Shown here: piece after piece, positions 42,848 through 51,120 of the stretch
Layout of the letters: the number at the start of each line of letters is the position of its first letter
Position numbering within the stretch: the first letter of the stretch is position 1
Assembly: GCA_964518725.1 (NCBI GenBank)
Contig: CAZFKP010000008.1
Location: 16,005 to 80,004 of the forward strand
Reading direction: 5' to 3'
From: JANRKF01 sp964518725
Lineage (GTDB): Bacteria > Pseudomonadota > Alphaproteobacteria > Rickettsiales > SXRF01
DNA length: 64,000 nt
The notes under the pieces: model-generated
Databases searched by the model: none
Told to the model about the DNA's origin: nothing
What the model saw: only the letters and a program-made list of their open reading frames with translations
Position numbers and translations under genes: made by a program

Positions 42848-43632
42848 CACTCTCCATCGCCACATGGAATGTCAATTCCGTTCGCAGCCGCCTGCCGCAT
42901 CTGCTGGATTGGCTCAAGGAAGACGCGCCGGATATCGTGCTGCTGCAGGAGCTCAAATGCATGGACGAGCAGTTCCCCCGCGAGGCGGTGGAGGAGCTGG
43001 GCTACAACATCGCCACCCATGGGCAAAAAACCTATAACGGCGTGGCCATCCTCTCCAAATTCCCGCTGGAGGATGTGGTACGCGGCATCCCCGGCTATGA
43101 CGACCCCGCCGCCCGCTACATCGAAGCGCTCGCCGCCACACCGCAGGGTGTCATCCGCGTCGCCAGCGTGTATGTGGTCAATGGCAGTGAAGTCGGCAGC
43201 GAGAAATATGCCTATAAACTGGCCTTCCTCGATAAATTTTGCACCCATATGCAAACACTGCGCGGCTACGATGAAATACTGGTGGTCGGCGGTGATTATA
43301 ACATCGCCCCCACCGACGCCGATGTGGCAAACCCGAAAGCATGGGTCGGCAGCGTGCTCACCAGCGACGAGGTGCGCACCGCGTTTCGCCGCCTGTTGAA
43401 TCTTGGGTTATATGATGCGGGAGCAAACGAGCATCAACTTAGCTGGTGGGATTACCGCGCCGGTGCCTTCGCCAAAAATGACGGGCTGCGCATCGACCAT
43501 CTGCTGCTATCGCCGCAAGCAATGGATAAGCTATCCTCCTGCCATGTCGCTATCAAAACGCGTGCGCTGGAAAAGCCTTCGGATCATGCGCCGGTGGTGG
43601 GTACCTTACTGTATCCTGTCAATAACTTATAG
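42844..43632 (+). CDS. xthA: Exodeoxyribonuclease III
   Basis: AP endonuclease and 3'-phosphodiesterase of base-excision repair. Family motifs present are ATWNVNSVRSRLPHLLDWL, DIVLLQELKCMDEQFP, GGDYNIAPTDADV, WWDYRAGAF.KNDGLRIDH and EKPSDHAPV near the end. The last about 30 residues are encoded by a segment that is repeated, at about 80% identity, 975 bases downstream (44514-44589), showing that the gene end was replaced during an insertion. The current C-terminus reads VVGTLLYPVNNL. Confidence 0.95.
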   Translation: MTLSIATWNVNSVRSRLPHLLDWLKEDAPDIVLLQELKCMDEQFPREAVEELGYNIATHGQKTYNGVAILSKFPLEDVVRGIPGYDDPAARYIEALAATPQGVIRVASVYVVNGSEVGSEKYAYKLAFLDKFCTHMQTLRGYDEILVVGGDYNIAPTDADVANPKAWVGSVLTSDEVRTAFRRLLNLGLYDAGANEHQLSWWDYRAGAFAKNDGLRIDHLLLSPQAMDKLSSCHVAIKTRALEKPSDHAPVVGTLLYPVNNL

Positions 43633-43706
43633 TTTATCAACAAAGATATGGTTGACATGGATTAATTAATAAAGCACGATTTCAATCCCAATCTGAGAAG
43701 AACACC

Positions 43707-43952
43707 ATGCAATACCATGAAAGAATCTGTAGCCGCATTGATGTGGACGAAAAAAGTGTTTTGGCATTAGAAGATATTGCCAACCCAGACGAGCCAAATA
43801 AAGCCGATCTCAAGCTTGCCTTGATCACGCTATTTGAATCGGCGGGTATTATGTATAATGTACATGGTGTCTATGGAGAGATGGAATTTGCGTTCTCCCC
43901 CCCTATCTTCCAAAAGATCAACAACCTCCTGCCATATTTAACATTGAAATAA
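43707..43952 (+). CDS. Hypothetical protein, 81 residues (first segment of an interrupted gene)
   Basis: Not recognised. It has a plausible ribosome site (GAGAAGA) and the start MQYHERICSRIDVDEKS. Protein-like composition continues past a run of seven C (43894-43900) in the next frame, so the annotated end PYLTLK is probably not the natural C-terminus. AT-rich; lies in the insertion after xthA. Confidence 0.5.
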   Translation: MQYHERICSRIDVDEKSVLALEDIANPDEPNKADLKLALITLFESAGIMYNVHGVYGEMEFAFSPPIFQKINNLLPYLTLK

Positions 43953-44076
43953 ATGCGACAAGCATCCATTCAAAAACGGGAACTATTAAATTACACTTCT
44001 TACCTCAATCCGCGCTTGACGCGGCAAAAATAAAAAAGCTTGAAGAATATATCGAAGCCATTAAATCGCTTGATCC

Positions 44077-44511
44077 ATGTTTCCAGACCCCTATTATCAG
44101 AGAGTATTATGGTGCCCCCCCTCCGGCCAAAATAATATTATATTAGGCGATCCCGAGCCACATTATACTGCGGCAGCAATTGAAATTGAACTGCCAATGA
44201 TCCCTTACGAGGAAGTGCTGCAGCATCCCGGATTTATTAAAGGCAGCAATGATCGTAAAATCAGAGAACTAAACAGTGAATTAGATGAGCAAGCAAACAA
44301 ACTGAAGACTCTCCTGGGTAAAATGATAAAAACCCGTCAGTTAATTGCAGAACTGCAAGGCGGCATAGGAGATACTAACCCAAAATTCCCAATCAATGCT
44401 CTCTCTTCTATTGAAACGACGCTTGGTGCCCTGCTAGGAGCTGGGCATCCAAAAGTTATCGAAGTTCTTAGATCTTTTGGCGCTCTCAACGCCTCTCCAG
44501 AGAAGCGGTAA
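44077..44511 (+). CDS. Hypothetical protein, 144 residues (last segment of an interrupted gene)
   Basis: Not recognised. No ribosome site precedes the ATG, and the upstream adjacent frame looks coding up to a second run of seven C (about 44113-44120). From there this frame continues as SGQNNIILGDPEPHYTAAAI, with a coiled-coil-like helix around DEQANKLKTLLGKMIKTRQL. It is therefore probably the C-terminal part of the gene starting at 43707. Confidence 0.45.
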   Translation: MFPDPYYQRVLWCPPSGQNNIILGDPEPHYTAAAIEIELPMIPYEEVLQHPGFIKGSNDRKIRELNSELDEQANKLKTLLGKMIKTRQLIAELQGGIGDTNPKFPINALSSIETTLGALLGAGHPKVIEVLRSFGALNASPEKR

Positions 44512-44513
44512 TA

Positions 44514-44589
44514 CTGCCATGTCGAGATGAAATTGCGAGCGCTGGAAAAACCTTCGGATCATGCGCCGGTGATGGGCATTTTCAAATGA
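44514..44589 (+). pseudogene. Displaced 3' end of xthA
   Basis: Encodes CHVEMKLRALEKPSDHAPVM then GIFK and stop, matching the end of xthA (CHVAIKTRALEKPSDHAPVV), at a distance of exactly 975 bases without gaps. There is no start codon or upstream part of the gene. It is best read as the former or donor xthA terminus separated by the intervening insertion. Confidence 0.85.
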
Positions 44590-44688
44590 TGTCATCGCGA
44601 GGCGGCGTAAGCCGACGTGGCGATCCATCTTATCTTTGCACGTCAGCAGGTCATAAAGATGGATTGCCGCGCTGCGCTCGCAATGACA
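44590..44688. repeat. TGTCAT...ATGACA palindromic interspersed repeat, copy 2
   Basis: A 99-base imperfect palindrome with outer arms TGTCATCGCGAGGCGGCG / CGCTGCGCTCGCAATGACA and inner GGCGATCCATC / GATGGATTGCC. Relative of the copy at 13255-13330. It lies exactly between the displaced xthA end and the rnhA stop, where it may also act as a transcript end. Confidence 0.85.
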
Positions 44689-44689
44689 G

Positions 44690-45121
44690 TCAACGCCGAA
44701 TCGCCGCAACCGCGAGCGCATCAGCGCGTTCATTCTCCGGGTGGCCGTCATGGCCGCGCACCCAGTTCCAGCGCACCTCATGGCGCGATACTTCTTCTTC
44801 CAGCGCCTGCCATAAATCAACGTTTTTCACCGGTTTCTTATCCGCCGTTTTCCAGCCGCGTGCTTTCCAATTCGGCAGCCACTCGGTCATCCCCTGAATC
44901 ACATATTTGCTATCGGTGGTGATGTTGGCAATGCACGGCGTTTTCAACGAACGCAGCGCCTCGATCACCGCCATCATCTCCATGCGGTTATTGGTGGTGT
45001 CGGCCTCACCGCCGGAAATTTCTTTCTCGGTCTTTCCATAGCGCAGCACCGCGCCCCAGCCGCCCGGGCCGGGATTGCCGCTGCATGCGCCGTCAGTATA
45101 AATCTCCACGGATTTTTTCAT
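44690..45121 (-). CDS. rnhA: Ribonuclease HI
   Basis: Degrades the RNA strand of RNA-DNA hybrids. The catalytic residues Asp10, Glu48, Asp70 and Asp134 and the assisting His124 are all in place in the 143-residue protein. The start ATG overlaps the thrB stop (ATGA), giving a thrB-rnhA pair as in other alphaproteobacteria. Its stop abuts the palindromic repeat at 44590-44688. Confidence 0.97.
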   Translation of the reverse strand: MKKSVEIYTDGACSGNPGPGGWGAVLRYGKTEKEISGGEADTTNNRMEMMAVIEALRSLKTPCIANITTDSKYVIQGMTEWLPNWKARGWKTADKKPVKNVDLWQALEEEVSRHEVRWNWVRGHDGHPENERADALAVAAIRR

Positions 45122-46074
45122 GCCATGCCCGACTGAAAAAATTGCAGTTTGGCGAGATATTCCAGCGGATCCTTCGGCGTGATATCTGCACCTTCCGCCG
45201 GGAAGAGCGCATCCTGCGACCGGGTGAGCAAGAACCTGAGCGCCGCGCCGCGCAGCAACAGCGGGAACGCCGCTTCCTCTTCGGGCGCCATGGGCCGCAC
45301 ATCATTATACGCCGCCATCAGCGCCTGCACACGCTCCGGCACCAGCCGGCAGCGCTCATCGAAACACCACGCATTGACACAGATCGCAAGATCATACGCC
45401 CACATATCATGGCAGGAAAAATAAAAATCAATCACCCCGGATAGCAGCGGTGGCTTGCCAAACCGTTTGGTAAAGAACACGTTGTCGGGAAATAAATCGG
45501 CGTGGATCGGCCCGCTTGGAAGATTCTGCGGCCAGTGCTCGCTCAAATAGTTATATTCTTCGCTGACGATTGTCTTAAGCCCCGGCGCAATCTCATCCAG
45601 GCATTCGGAGGTGGCATCGATCATCGACTCCCATCCCGCAAGCGACAGGCCGTTGGCACGCGCATGCGGAAACCCCATGCCGGTAATGTGCATGTTTGCC
45701 GCAAGCGCACCGAGTGCCGCCGTATGCTGCGGTGTGATTTTCTCCCCCCCCTCACCGTCGAGAAAACTGACCAGGATCGCCGGGCGCTCTTTAAGTGCTG
45801 CCAGCGTCCGCCCATCCTTCATGACGATGGGACGCGGGCAATCAATCCCACGCGCTGCCCACCACTGCATGAGCGCCACGAAATACGGCAAATCCTCCAG
45901 CGTGAAACGCTTTTCAAACAGGGTCAGGATGTATTTTGCACCCACCGTGTGAATCAGGTAATTGGTGTTGGTGACGCCGGAGGTGATGCCTTCAAATGAC
46001 ACCAGCTGACCCAGCTCATAATGCGACAGGAACTGCGCGATGTCGTCGTGCGAAAGATGGGTATAAACCGCCAT
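45118..46074 (-). CDS. thrB: Homoserine kinase, aminoglycoside-phosphotransferase-fold type
   Basis: Phosphorylates homoserine in threonine synthesis. It is the alphaproteobacterial ThrB with a protein-kinase-like fold, starting MAVYTHLSHDDIAQFLSHY. The catalytic loop is GPIHADLFPDNVFF and the metal-binding Asp region is LSGVIDFYFSCHD. The ATG at 46074 was chosen because it matches the usual N-terminus and follows the upstream stop by one base; the frame extends to 46122 without similarity. 318 residues. Confidence 0.94.
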   Translation of the reverse strand: MAVYTHLSHDDIAQFLSHYELGQLVSFEGITSGVTNTNYLIHTVGAKYILTLFEKRFTLEDLPYFVALMQWWAARGIDCPRPIVMKDGRTLAALKERPAILVSFLDGEGGEKITPQHTAALGALAANMHITGMGFPHARANGLSLAGWESMIDATSECLDEIAPGLKTIVSEEYNYLSEHWPQNLPSGPIHADLFPDNVFFTKRFGKPPLLSGVIDFYFSCHDMWAYDLAICVNAWCFDERCRLVPERVQALMAAYNDVRPMAPEEEAAFPLLLRGAALRFLLTRSQDALFPAEGADITPKDPLEYLAKLQFFQSGMA

Positions 46075-46075
46075 A

Positions 46076-46411
46076 TCAGTAATATTTTCCGTCTGGCGGA
46101 ATCGCGCACAGCCGGTTGACACATCGTGCCACCGGCGCGTTTGCGGGCGGTGGCGGCCACTTACATTCCAGCTTCACCGTAGCCGAAATATCGCTCACCT
46201 GTTTCTGGGATGCCTTATTCACCGGCCGCCAGCGGCAAAGCGACAACACCGCCGTGCACTCACCGTCGCCGCTACATGCGCGGTATTCGGCTTTGATATT
46301 GGCGGTGCCATCCTCGAAAATAGCCTCTTTGACATCATCCACCAGACCAGCAAGGACGGGTTGCGCCAGGCCGGACATTATCAACAGAAAAAGAACGATG
46401 CGATATTTCAT
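46076..46411 (-). CDS. Small secreted cysteine-containing protein
   Basis: Family not recognised. 111 residues with a signal peptide (MKYRIVLFLLIMSGLAQPVLA). The mature part has six cysteines (ACSGDGEC, LCRW, LECKW, RCVNRLC), consistent with three disulfides in the periplasm. It is one base upstream of thrB and downstream of another small gene, in a run that starts with sdhB. Confidence 0.6.
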   Translation of the reverse strand: MKYRIVLFLLIMSGLAQPVLAGLVDDVKEAIFEDGTANIKAEYRACSGDGECTAVLSLCRWRPVNKASQKQVSDISATVKLECKWPPPPANAPVARCVNRLCAIPPDGKYY

Positions 46412-46419
46412 AAATCTAT

Positions 46420-46800
46420 TTATTGACGGGAAAAATCGGCACGCGGCGCCCCACCCAACGCAGCTTCAACCGCCGTGGCTTGCGTCGGCACACACGCTTT
46501 TACACGAGTGCAAACCACATCCGCCGCGGGTTTATCAAGTTTGTGATCGTCGCCCAAACTAAACGTCGCCGACAAATTGCCCGCCGTACTCTTAAACATC
46601 GTCATGCGGGGATAATCTGTACGCAGCGCTCCAACAACGGCATCAAAAAAACCATCCAGGCGTGTTTTTGGATGTTGTTGCGAGGTGCTGATGGTAAACT
46701 CACCGGCCGCCGACGGCACCCAGCGAAACGTGACCCGCTCGTTGTTAACAGTGAACGTTTCAATCGACGTTGTTTTCGTACCTCCCCCGTACGCTCCCAT
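46420..46800 (-). CDS. Hypothetical protein, 126 residues
   Basis: Not recognised. It is mainly beta-strand-like in the first half (VTFRWVPSAAGEFTISTS) with an Ala-rich C-terminal half and two cysteines. No signal peptide. The ATG comes two bases after the sdhB stop, so it may be co-transcribed with the succinate dehydrogenase genes. No function can be assigned. Confidence 0.55.
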   Translation of the reverse strand: MGAYGGGTKTTSIETFTVNNERVTFRWVPSAAGEFTISTSQQHPKTRLDGFFDAVVGALRTDYPRMTMFKSTAGNLSATFSLGDDHKLDKPAADVVCTRVKACVPTQATAVEAALGGAPRADFSRQ

Positions 46801-46802
46801 GA

Positions 46803-47603
46803 CTATACCACCCGCTCAACGAGCATTTTCTTAATCTCACCGATCGCCTTCGCAGGGTTCAAGCCTTTCGGGCAGGTTTTGGCACAGTTCATAATAGTGT
46901 GGCAGCGATAGAGCTTGAACGGATCGTCGAGCGCATCGAGGCGTTCCCCGGTCATTTCATCACGGGAATCAATGATCCAGCGATAGGCATGCAACAAAAT
47001 TGCAGGGCCCAGGTACCGGTCGGAATTCCACCAGTAGCTCGGGCACGACGTCGAGCAGCAGGCGCACAGGATGCATTCATACAGCCCATCAAGTTTAGCA
47101 CGATCCTCTGGCGATTGCAGGCGCTCCTGGTTGGCAGGCGCCACCGTCGTCGTCTGCATCCACGGCTTGATCGATTCATATTGCGCGTAAAAATGCGTCA
47201 TGTCCGGCACAAGATCCTTCACCACCTTCATGTGCGGCAACGGATAGATATTCACTTCACCCGACACATCCTCAATTGGCTTGATGCAGGCAAGCGTGTT
47301 GGTGCCATCAATGTTCATCGCGCAGGAGCCGCAAATACCCTCGCGGCAGGAACGACGGAAGGTGAGCGTCGAATCGACCTCATCCTTAATTTTAATGAGC
47401 GCATCAAGCACCATCGGCGCGCAATTATCCATGTCGATTTCATACGTATCCATACGCGGATTTTTCGGCACGCCTTTGTCATCTACCTCCTCCGGGTTCC
47501 AGCGGTAGATATTGAATTTCTTTTTGTTCTTTACACCGGCAGCCGCCGGGAACTTCTGGCCTTTGCCAACTTTGGAATTTGCGGGGAGTCTCAGTTCAGC
47601 CAT
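46803..47603 (-). CDS. sdhB: Succinate dehydrogenase iron-sulfur subunit
   Basis: Complex II electron-transfer subunit. The 2Fe-2S cluster ligands lie in FRRSCREGICGSCAMNIDG, with the fourth cysteine in NTLACIKP. The 4Fe-4S and 3Fe-4S ligands lie in CILCACCSTSCPSYWWN and CHTIMNCAKTCPKGLNPAKA. 266 residues. It is separated from sdhA by three inserted genes, which is unusual because sdhA and sdhB are normally adjacent. Confidence 0.97.
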   Translation of the reverse strand: MAELRLPANSKVGKGQKFPAAAGVKNKKKFNIYRWNPEEVDDKGVPKNPRMDTYEIDMDNCAPMVLDALIKIKDEVDSTLTFRRSCREGICGSCAMNIDGTNTLACIKPIEDVSGEVNIYPLPHMKVVKDLVPDMTHFYAQYESIKPWMQTTTVAPANQERLQSPEDRAKLDGLYECILCACCSTSCPSYWWNSDRYLGPAILLHAYRWIIDSRDEMTGERLDALDDPFKLYRCHTIMNCAKTCPKGLNPAKAIGEIKKMLVERVV

Positions 47604-47611
47604 AAGAATAC

Positions 47612-48463
47612 TTACTGTTGGGGTTGGAATTCAGGAATAAGAGGCAGTCGGTGATGCCGTTTATAGTTGATTTCGGTTACGGTTTTATTAAGGGCGATAA
47701 AACGCTCCGGGTTCGAGGGGTGAGTCCGTCCGCCGTAGATGCCATCCGGATCTTGCACCGAAAAGCGCCGCCAGAAATACGGTGTGTTGCTGATATCATA
47801 CCCGGCAGCCGCCATGATGTACAGCCCGACATAATCTGCTTCGGCCTCAAAACCACGCGAGTAACGCAGCACTCCGGCCTCTGCACCAAGTTGGGAAAAT
47901 TGCCCTCGCGTATCCACCCCCTGCGACGCCGCCAGCGCATCAGCCAGCAACCCGACCACGCCGCCCGCCATGGCATTACTGGTCGCCGCATCCGGATGGC
48001 CGAGTAGATTATGCGCCATCTCATGGGACAGCACCAACGCCAGCTCATCATCACTCTCGATGAACGCCATCATCCCGGTGGACACCACGATATTCTCACC
48101 ATCCGCATAGGCATTAATCTCCTTGCCGCGCTTATAGCTGAAATAAAAATAACACTCGCGCTGCAAGTGAATGCCGAGCGCACGACACATTTCGGCGCCC
48201 GCTTTTTCCACCCGTTCCGCCACCCGGGTAAGCTGCTTTTTCATCTGCGGGCTTTCTTTCCATGGCTTTGGAGCACCGCCCTGCGCCTTAATCTTCGCCA
48301 CCATCGCTTCCTGCTCGGCACGCTCCCGCGCAAGCTCCTGCGGCGTCACCCCCGGCGCCATCGTCGTCGGCGCCTGACAGGCAGATAACACCAGCAGCAG
48401 CGCCACGGTCGGCCATAAACCGACCTTACGGGAACCATTCACTGCCGTGCAACCAACTATCAT
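47612..48463 (-). CDS. M48-family metalloprotease lipoprotein
   Basis: A periplasmic zinc peptidase attached by a lipid. Signal and lipobox are KVGLWPTVALLLVLSACQ. The zinc site is HEMAHNLLGHPD, with the third ligand in FEAEADYVGLYIMAAAGYD; HPSNPERFIAL is a further family motif. Related proteins (YcaL, BepA-like) degrade misfolded outer-membrane proteins. The ATG at 48463 gives a normal signal peptide and follows the upstream stop directly. It lies inside the sdh gene run between sdhA and sdhB. Confidence 0.88.
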   Translation of the reverse strand: MIVGCTAVNGSRKVGLWPTVALLLVLSACQAPTTMAPGVTPQELARERAEQEAMVAKIKAQGGAPKPWKESPQMKKQLTRVAERVEKAGAEMCRALGIHLQRECYFYFSYKRGKEINAYADGENIVVSTGMMAFIESDDELALVLSHEMAHNLLGHPDAATSNAMAGGVVGLLADALAASQGVDTRGQFSQLGAEAGVLRYSRGFEAEADYVGLYIMAAAGYDISNTPYFWRRFSVQDPDGIYGGRTHPSNPERFIALNKTVTEINYKRHHRLPLIPEFQPQQ

Positions 48464-48467
48464 CTCA

Positions 48468-48722
48468 TTATCTTCGTATGGTGGAACCATCTTCAAGATC
48501 GCGCCCCTCAATACCCGCAGCAGTCATCACCAGACCAATCAGCCCCTGTATGTCAGTATCCGCGACACCATAATCCCGTGCGCGGTTTTTAATGCTGCGA
48601 AGCACCTCAAGCCCATCCAGCAACTTCTGCGGTGCATTCTCCGGCTCACCCATCACAGGGGCATATTGCCACTCTAACACGCGGGTCATGCCATCAATAG
48701 CGGCGCGGTTTGCCTCATTCAC
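48468..48722 (-). CDS. Hypothetical protein, 84 residues
   Basis: Not recognised. A soluble, acidic helical protein starting with GTG, which overlaps the stop of the 55-residue gene upstream as GTGA. Its TAA stop lies five bases before the metalloprotease ATG. The tight overlaps suggest a three-gene unit inserted between sdhA and sdhB. Confidence 0.5.
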   Translation of the reverse strand: MNEANRAAIDGMTRVLEWQYAPVMGEPENAPQKLLDGLEVLRSIKNRARDYGVADTDIQGLIGLVMTAAGIEGRDLEDGSTIRR

Positions 48723-48886
48723 ATATTGACCCTTTTCAAAGCCTTCAGCAATGGCTCAATCACACTGATGCTGAAGCGTTGAATAGCCTCACTGCCAGCC
48801 TGTTGTTCTGTTTGTAACGGCATTGCCAGCGTTGCAAAGCTTTTTCCATCGCCAGCACCACCGGCTTCATCTTCAAATCCAGTCAT
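48719..48886 (-). CDS. Hypothetical small protein, 55 residues
   Basis: Not recognised. It starts MTGFEDEAGGAGDGKSFATL and ends in an amphipathic helix. A strong CCAAGGGGGAAGTT ribosome site precedes the ATG and the GTGA overlap ties it to the next gene, which is the main support that it is real. It lies 17 bases after the sdhA stop. Confidence 0.5.
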   Translation of the reverse strand: MTGFEDEAGGAGDGKSFATLAMPLQTEQQAGSEAIQRFSISVIEPLLKALKRVNM

Positions 48887-48903
48887 AACTTCCCCCTTGG
48901 TTA

Positions 48904-50694
48904 CTAATACACCCGCGCCTTCGGCGGCACCGGTTGCACTTCATTCGACAGCGTATTGAGATGCACCGGCCGGTAGTCAAACGCCACCTTGCCCTTGTCA
49001 TCCAGCCACGCGTAGCTGTGCTTCAGCCAGTTGACATCGTCACGGTCTTTATAATCTTCCCGCGCATGCGCGCCGCGGCTCTCCTTGCGGTTGAGCGCAC
49101 TATTGATAGTAATGAGCGCCTGACTGCGGAGATTATCCAGCTCCAGCGCTTCGACTAAATCGGAGTTCCAGACCATGTGACGGTCGCTGACCGAAAGCTG
49201 GCCGAAACTCTGCCATACATCGGCCATTTTCGCCGTGCCCTCGGCAAGGGTTTTTTCCTCGCGGAACACCGCCGCATGGTTCTGCATCGTGCGCTGCATG
49301 GCGCGGCGAATTTCAGAGGTTTTCAGTGAACCCGACGCGTTGCGTATGCCATCGAACCGGCCAAGGATTTTATCAATGTTGCTGCCCGCCACCGGCTTGT
49401 GCGCCTGACCAGGCTTGACGATCTCGGCAGCACGGATCGCCGCGGCGCGGCCGAACACCACGAGGTCAAGCAGCGAGTTGGAACCCAGGCGGTTCGCCCC
49501 ATGCACCGACACGCACGCCGCTTCGCCGATCGCCATAAGGCCGGGCACGACGCTTTCGGCATCGCTGCCTTTTTTGGTGACGACTTCGCCATGAATGTTG
49601 GTCGGGATGCCGCCCATATTATAATGCACTGTCGGCAGCACCGGGATCGGCTGCTTGGTCACATCCACGCCGGAGAAAATCTTGGCGGTTTCGGAAATGC
49701 CCGGCAAGCGCGCATGCAGAATCGCCGGATCGAGGTGATCGAGATGCAGGTAAATATGATCCTTCTCCGCGCCGACACCGCGGCCTTCGCGAATCTCCAT
49801 AGTCATCGCCCGCGACACCACGTCACGGCTGGCCAAATCTTTGGCAGACGGCGCATAGCGCTCCATGAAGCGCTCACCCTCGGAATTCACCAGATACCCA
49901 CCTTCGCCGCGCGCGCCTTCGGTAATCAGACAGCCCGCGCCATACACGCCGGTCGGGTGGAACTGCACGAACTCCATATCCTGCATCGGGATACCGGCAC
50001 GAATCGCCATGCCGCCGCCGTCGCCGGTGGACGTATGCGCCGAGGTGGCGGAAAAATATGCCCGGCCATAGCCGCCGGTGGCCAGCACCACCAAATGCGC
50101 GTTGAAACGGTGCAACGTGCCGTCATCCAGGTTCCACGCCATCACCCCGCGGCAACCCCCCTCATCATCCATGATGAGGTCAACCGCGAAATATTCGATA
50201 AAGAATTGCGCGTTATGCCGCAGCGCCTGCGTATAGAGCGTATGCAAAATAGCATGCCCCGTACGATCCGCCGCCGCACACGTGCGCTGCGCCGTGCCCT
50301 TGCCATAATGTGTCGTCATGCCACCGAACGGACGCTGATAGATTTTTCCCGCCTCGGTGCGTGAAAACGGCACGCCGTAATGCTCCAGCTCGATCACCGC
50401 CTGCATGGCGTTTTTACACATATATTCGATGGCGTCCTGGTCGCCCAGCCAGTCCGATCCTTTGATGGTGTCGTACATGTGGAAACGCCAATCGTCCTCG
50501 CCCATATTGGCAAGCGCCGCCGAAATGCCCCCCTGCGCCGCCACCGTATGCGAACGCGTGGGGAATACTTTGGTAACACACGCCGTATTCAGACCCGCCG
50601 AAGCCATGCCGAACGTGGCACGCAACCCCGCACCGCCCGCGCCAACAACGACGACATCATGAAAATGGTCAATGATTTTGTAAGACTGGGTCAT
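48904..50694 (-). CDS. sdhA: Succinate dehydrogenase flavoprotein subunit
   Basis: Complex II catalytic subunit that oxidises succinate to fumarate. The FAD-binding start is VVVGAGGAGLRATFG and the covalent flavin histidine is in TRSHTVAAQGGI. Substrate and proton-relay segments include HPTGVYGAGCLITEGARGEG, DVVSRAMTMEIREGRG and PTVHYNMGGIPTN. 596 residues. It follows sdhD by nine bases. Confidence 0.98.
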   Translation of the reverse strand: MTQSYKIIDHFHDVVVVGAGGAGLRATFGMASAGLNTACVTKVFPTRSHTVAAQGGISAALANMGEDDWRFHMYDTIKGSDWLGDQDAIEYMCKNAMQAVIELEHYGVPFSRTEAGKIYQRPFGGMTTHYGKGTAQRTCAAADRTGHAILHTLYTQALRHNAQFFIEYFAVDLIMDDEGGCRGVMAWNLDDGTLHRFNAHLVVLATGGYGRAYFSATSAHTSTGDGGGMAIRAGIPMQDMEFVQFHPTGVYGAGCLITEGARGEGGYLVNSEGERFMERYAPSAKDLASRDVVSRAMTMEIREGRGVGAEKDHIYLHLDHLDPAILHARLPGISETAKIFSGVDVTKQPIPVLPTVHYNMGGIPTNIHGEVVTKKGSDAESVVPGLMAIGEAACVSVHGANRLGSNSLLDLVVFGRAAAIRAAEIVKPGQAHKPVAGSNIDKILGRFDGIRNASGSLKTSEIRRAMQRTMQNHAAVFREEKTLAEGTAKMADVWQSFGQLSVSDRHMVWNSDLVEALELDNLRSQALITINSALNRKESRGAHAREDYKDRDDVNWLKHSYAWLDDKGKVAFDYRPVHLNTLSNEVQPVPPKARVY

Positions 50695-50703
50695 AGGAAT
50701 CTA

Positions 50704-51120
50704 TCAGGTTGGGAAGGAGAGAATATCGATGAAATGCAGGCGCAGCACCGCGAGCGTCCCGGCGATCACACACAGGAACGCCACGAAATTATTGAGAAAC
50801 AGCAGCACATATTTAGAAAACGGCGTGTGCACATAATCTTCCACCACCACCTGCAACCCAAGCTTCGCGTGCCAGAATACCGCAATCAGCAGCGCCACCA
50901 TGAACAAAGCATTGACAGGCGAAGAAAACCAGCTCGCCACTTGCGTTACATCCGGCGATAGCATGGAAAGCACGAGCGATACCGCAAACCACGGCAACAG
51001 CACGACCAGCGCCACCGCAGTCACCCGCTGCAACCACCAGTGCATGACCCCGCTATGCGATGCGCCATGACCTTTGGCGCGACTTAAAGACGATTCAAAT
51101 TGGCTGTGTTTGCCGGTCAT
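50704..51120 (-). CDS. sdhD: Succinate dehydrogenase membrane anchor subunit
   Basis: A hydrophobic anchor with three membrane helices (about residues 32-52, 62-83 and 108-130). The haem/quinone-site helix ends AVFWHAKLGLQVVVEDYVH, with the usual His and Asp-Tyr pair. The ATG at 51120 overlaps the sdhC stop as ATGA. 138 residues. Confidence 0.93.
   Translation of the reverse strand: MTGKHSQFESSLSRAKGHGASHSGVMHWWLQRVTAVALVVLLPWFAVSLVLSMLSPDVTQVASWFSSPVNALFMVALLIAVFWHAKLGLQVVVEDYVHTPFSKYVLLFLNNFVAFLCVIAGTLAVLRLHFIDILSFPT

Larger units (their letters stand above)
43707..44511 (+). pseudogene. Single gene split by two -1 frame changes at C7 tracts
   Basis: Three successive frames read as one protein of about 268 residues if one C is added to each of two C7 runs: frame 0 up to about 43895, then a middle segment (FNIEINATSIHSKTGTIKLH, LEEYIEAIKSLDPCF) up to about 44115, then the final segment. 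Both runs lie in the same codon phase (xCC CCC CCT). Possible causes are homopolymer sequencing errors, phase variation, programmed slippage or decay; the sequence alone cannot tell. No known family. Confidence 0.55.

Noticed and set aside
44586..44922. Two overlapping plus-strand frames of about 100 residues next to rnhA
   Set aside because: They lie in the palindromic repeat and antisense to rnhA, whose catalytic residues are all present.
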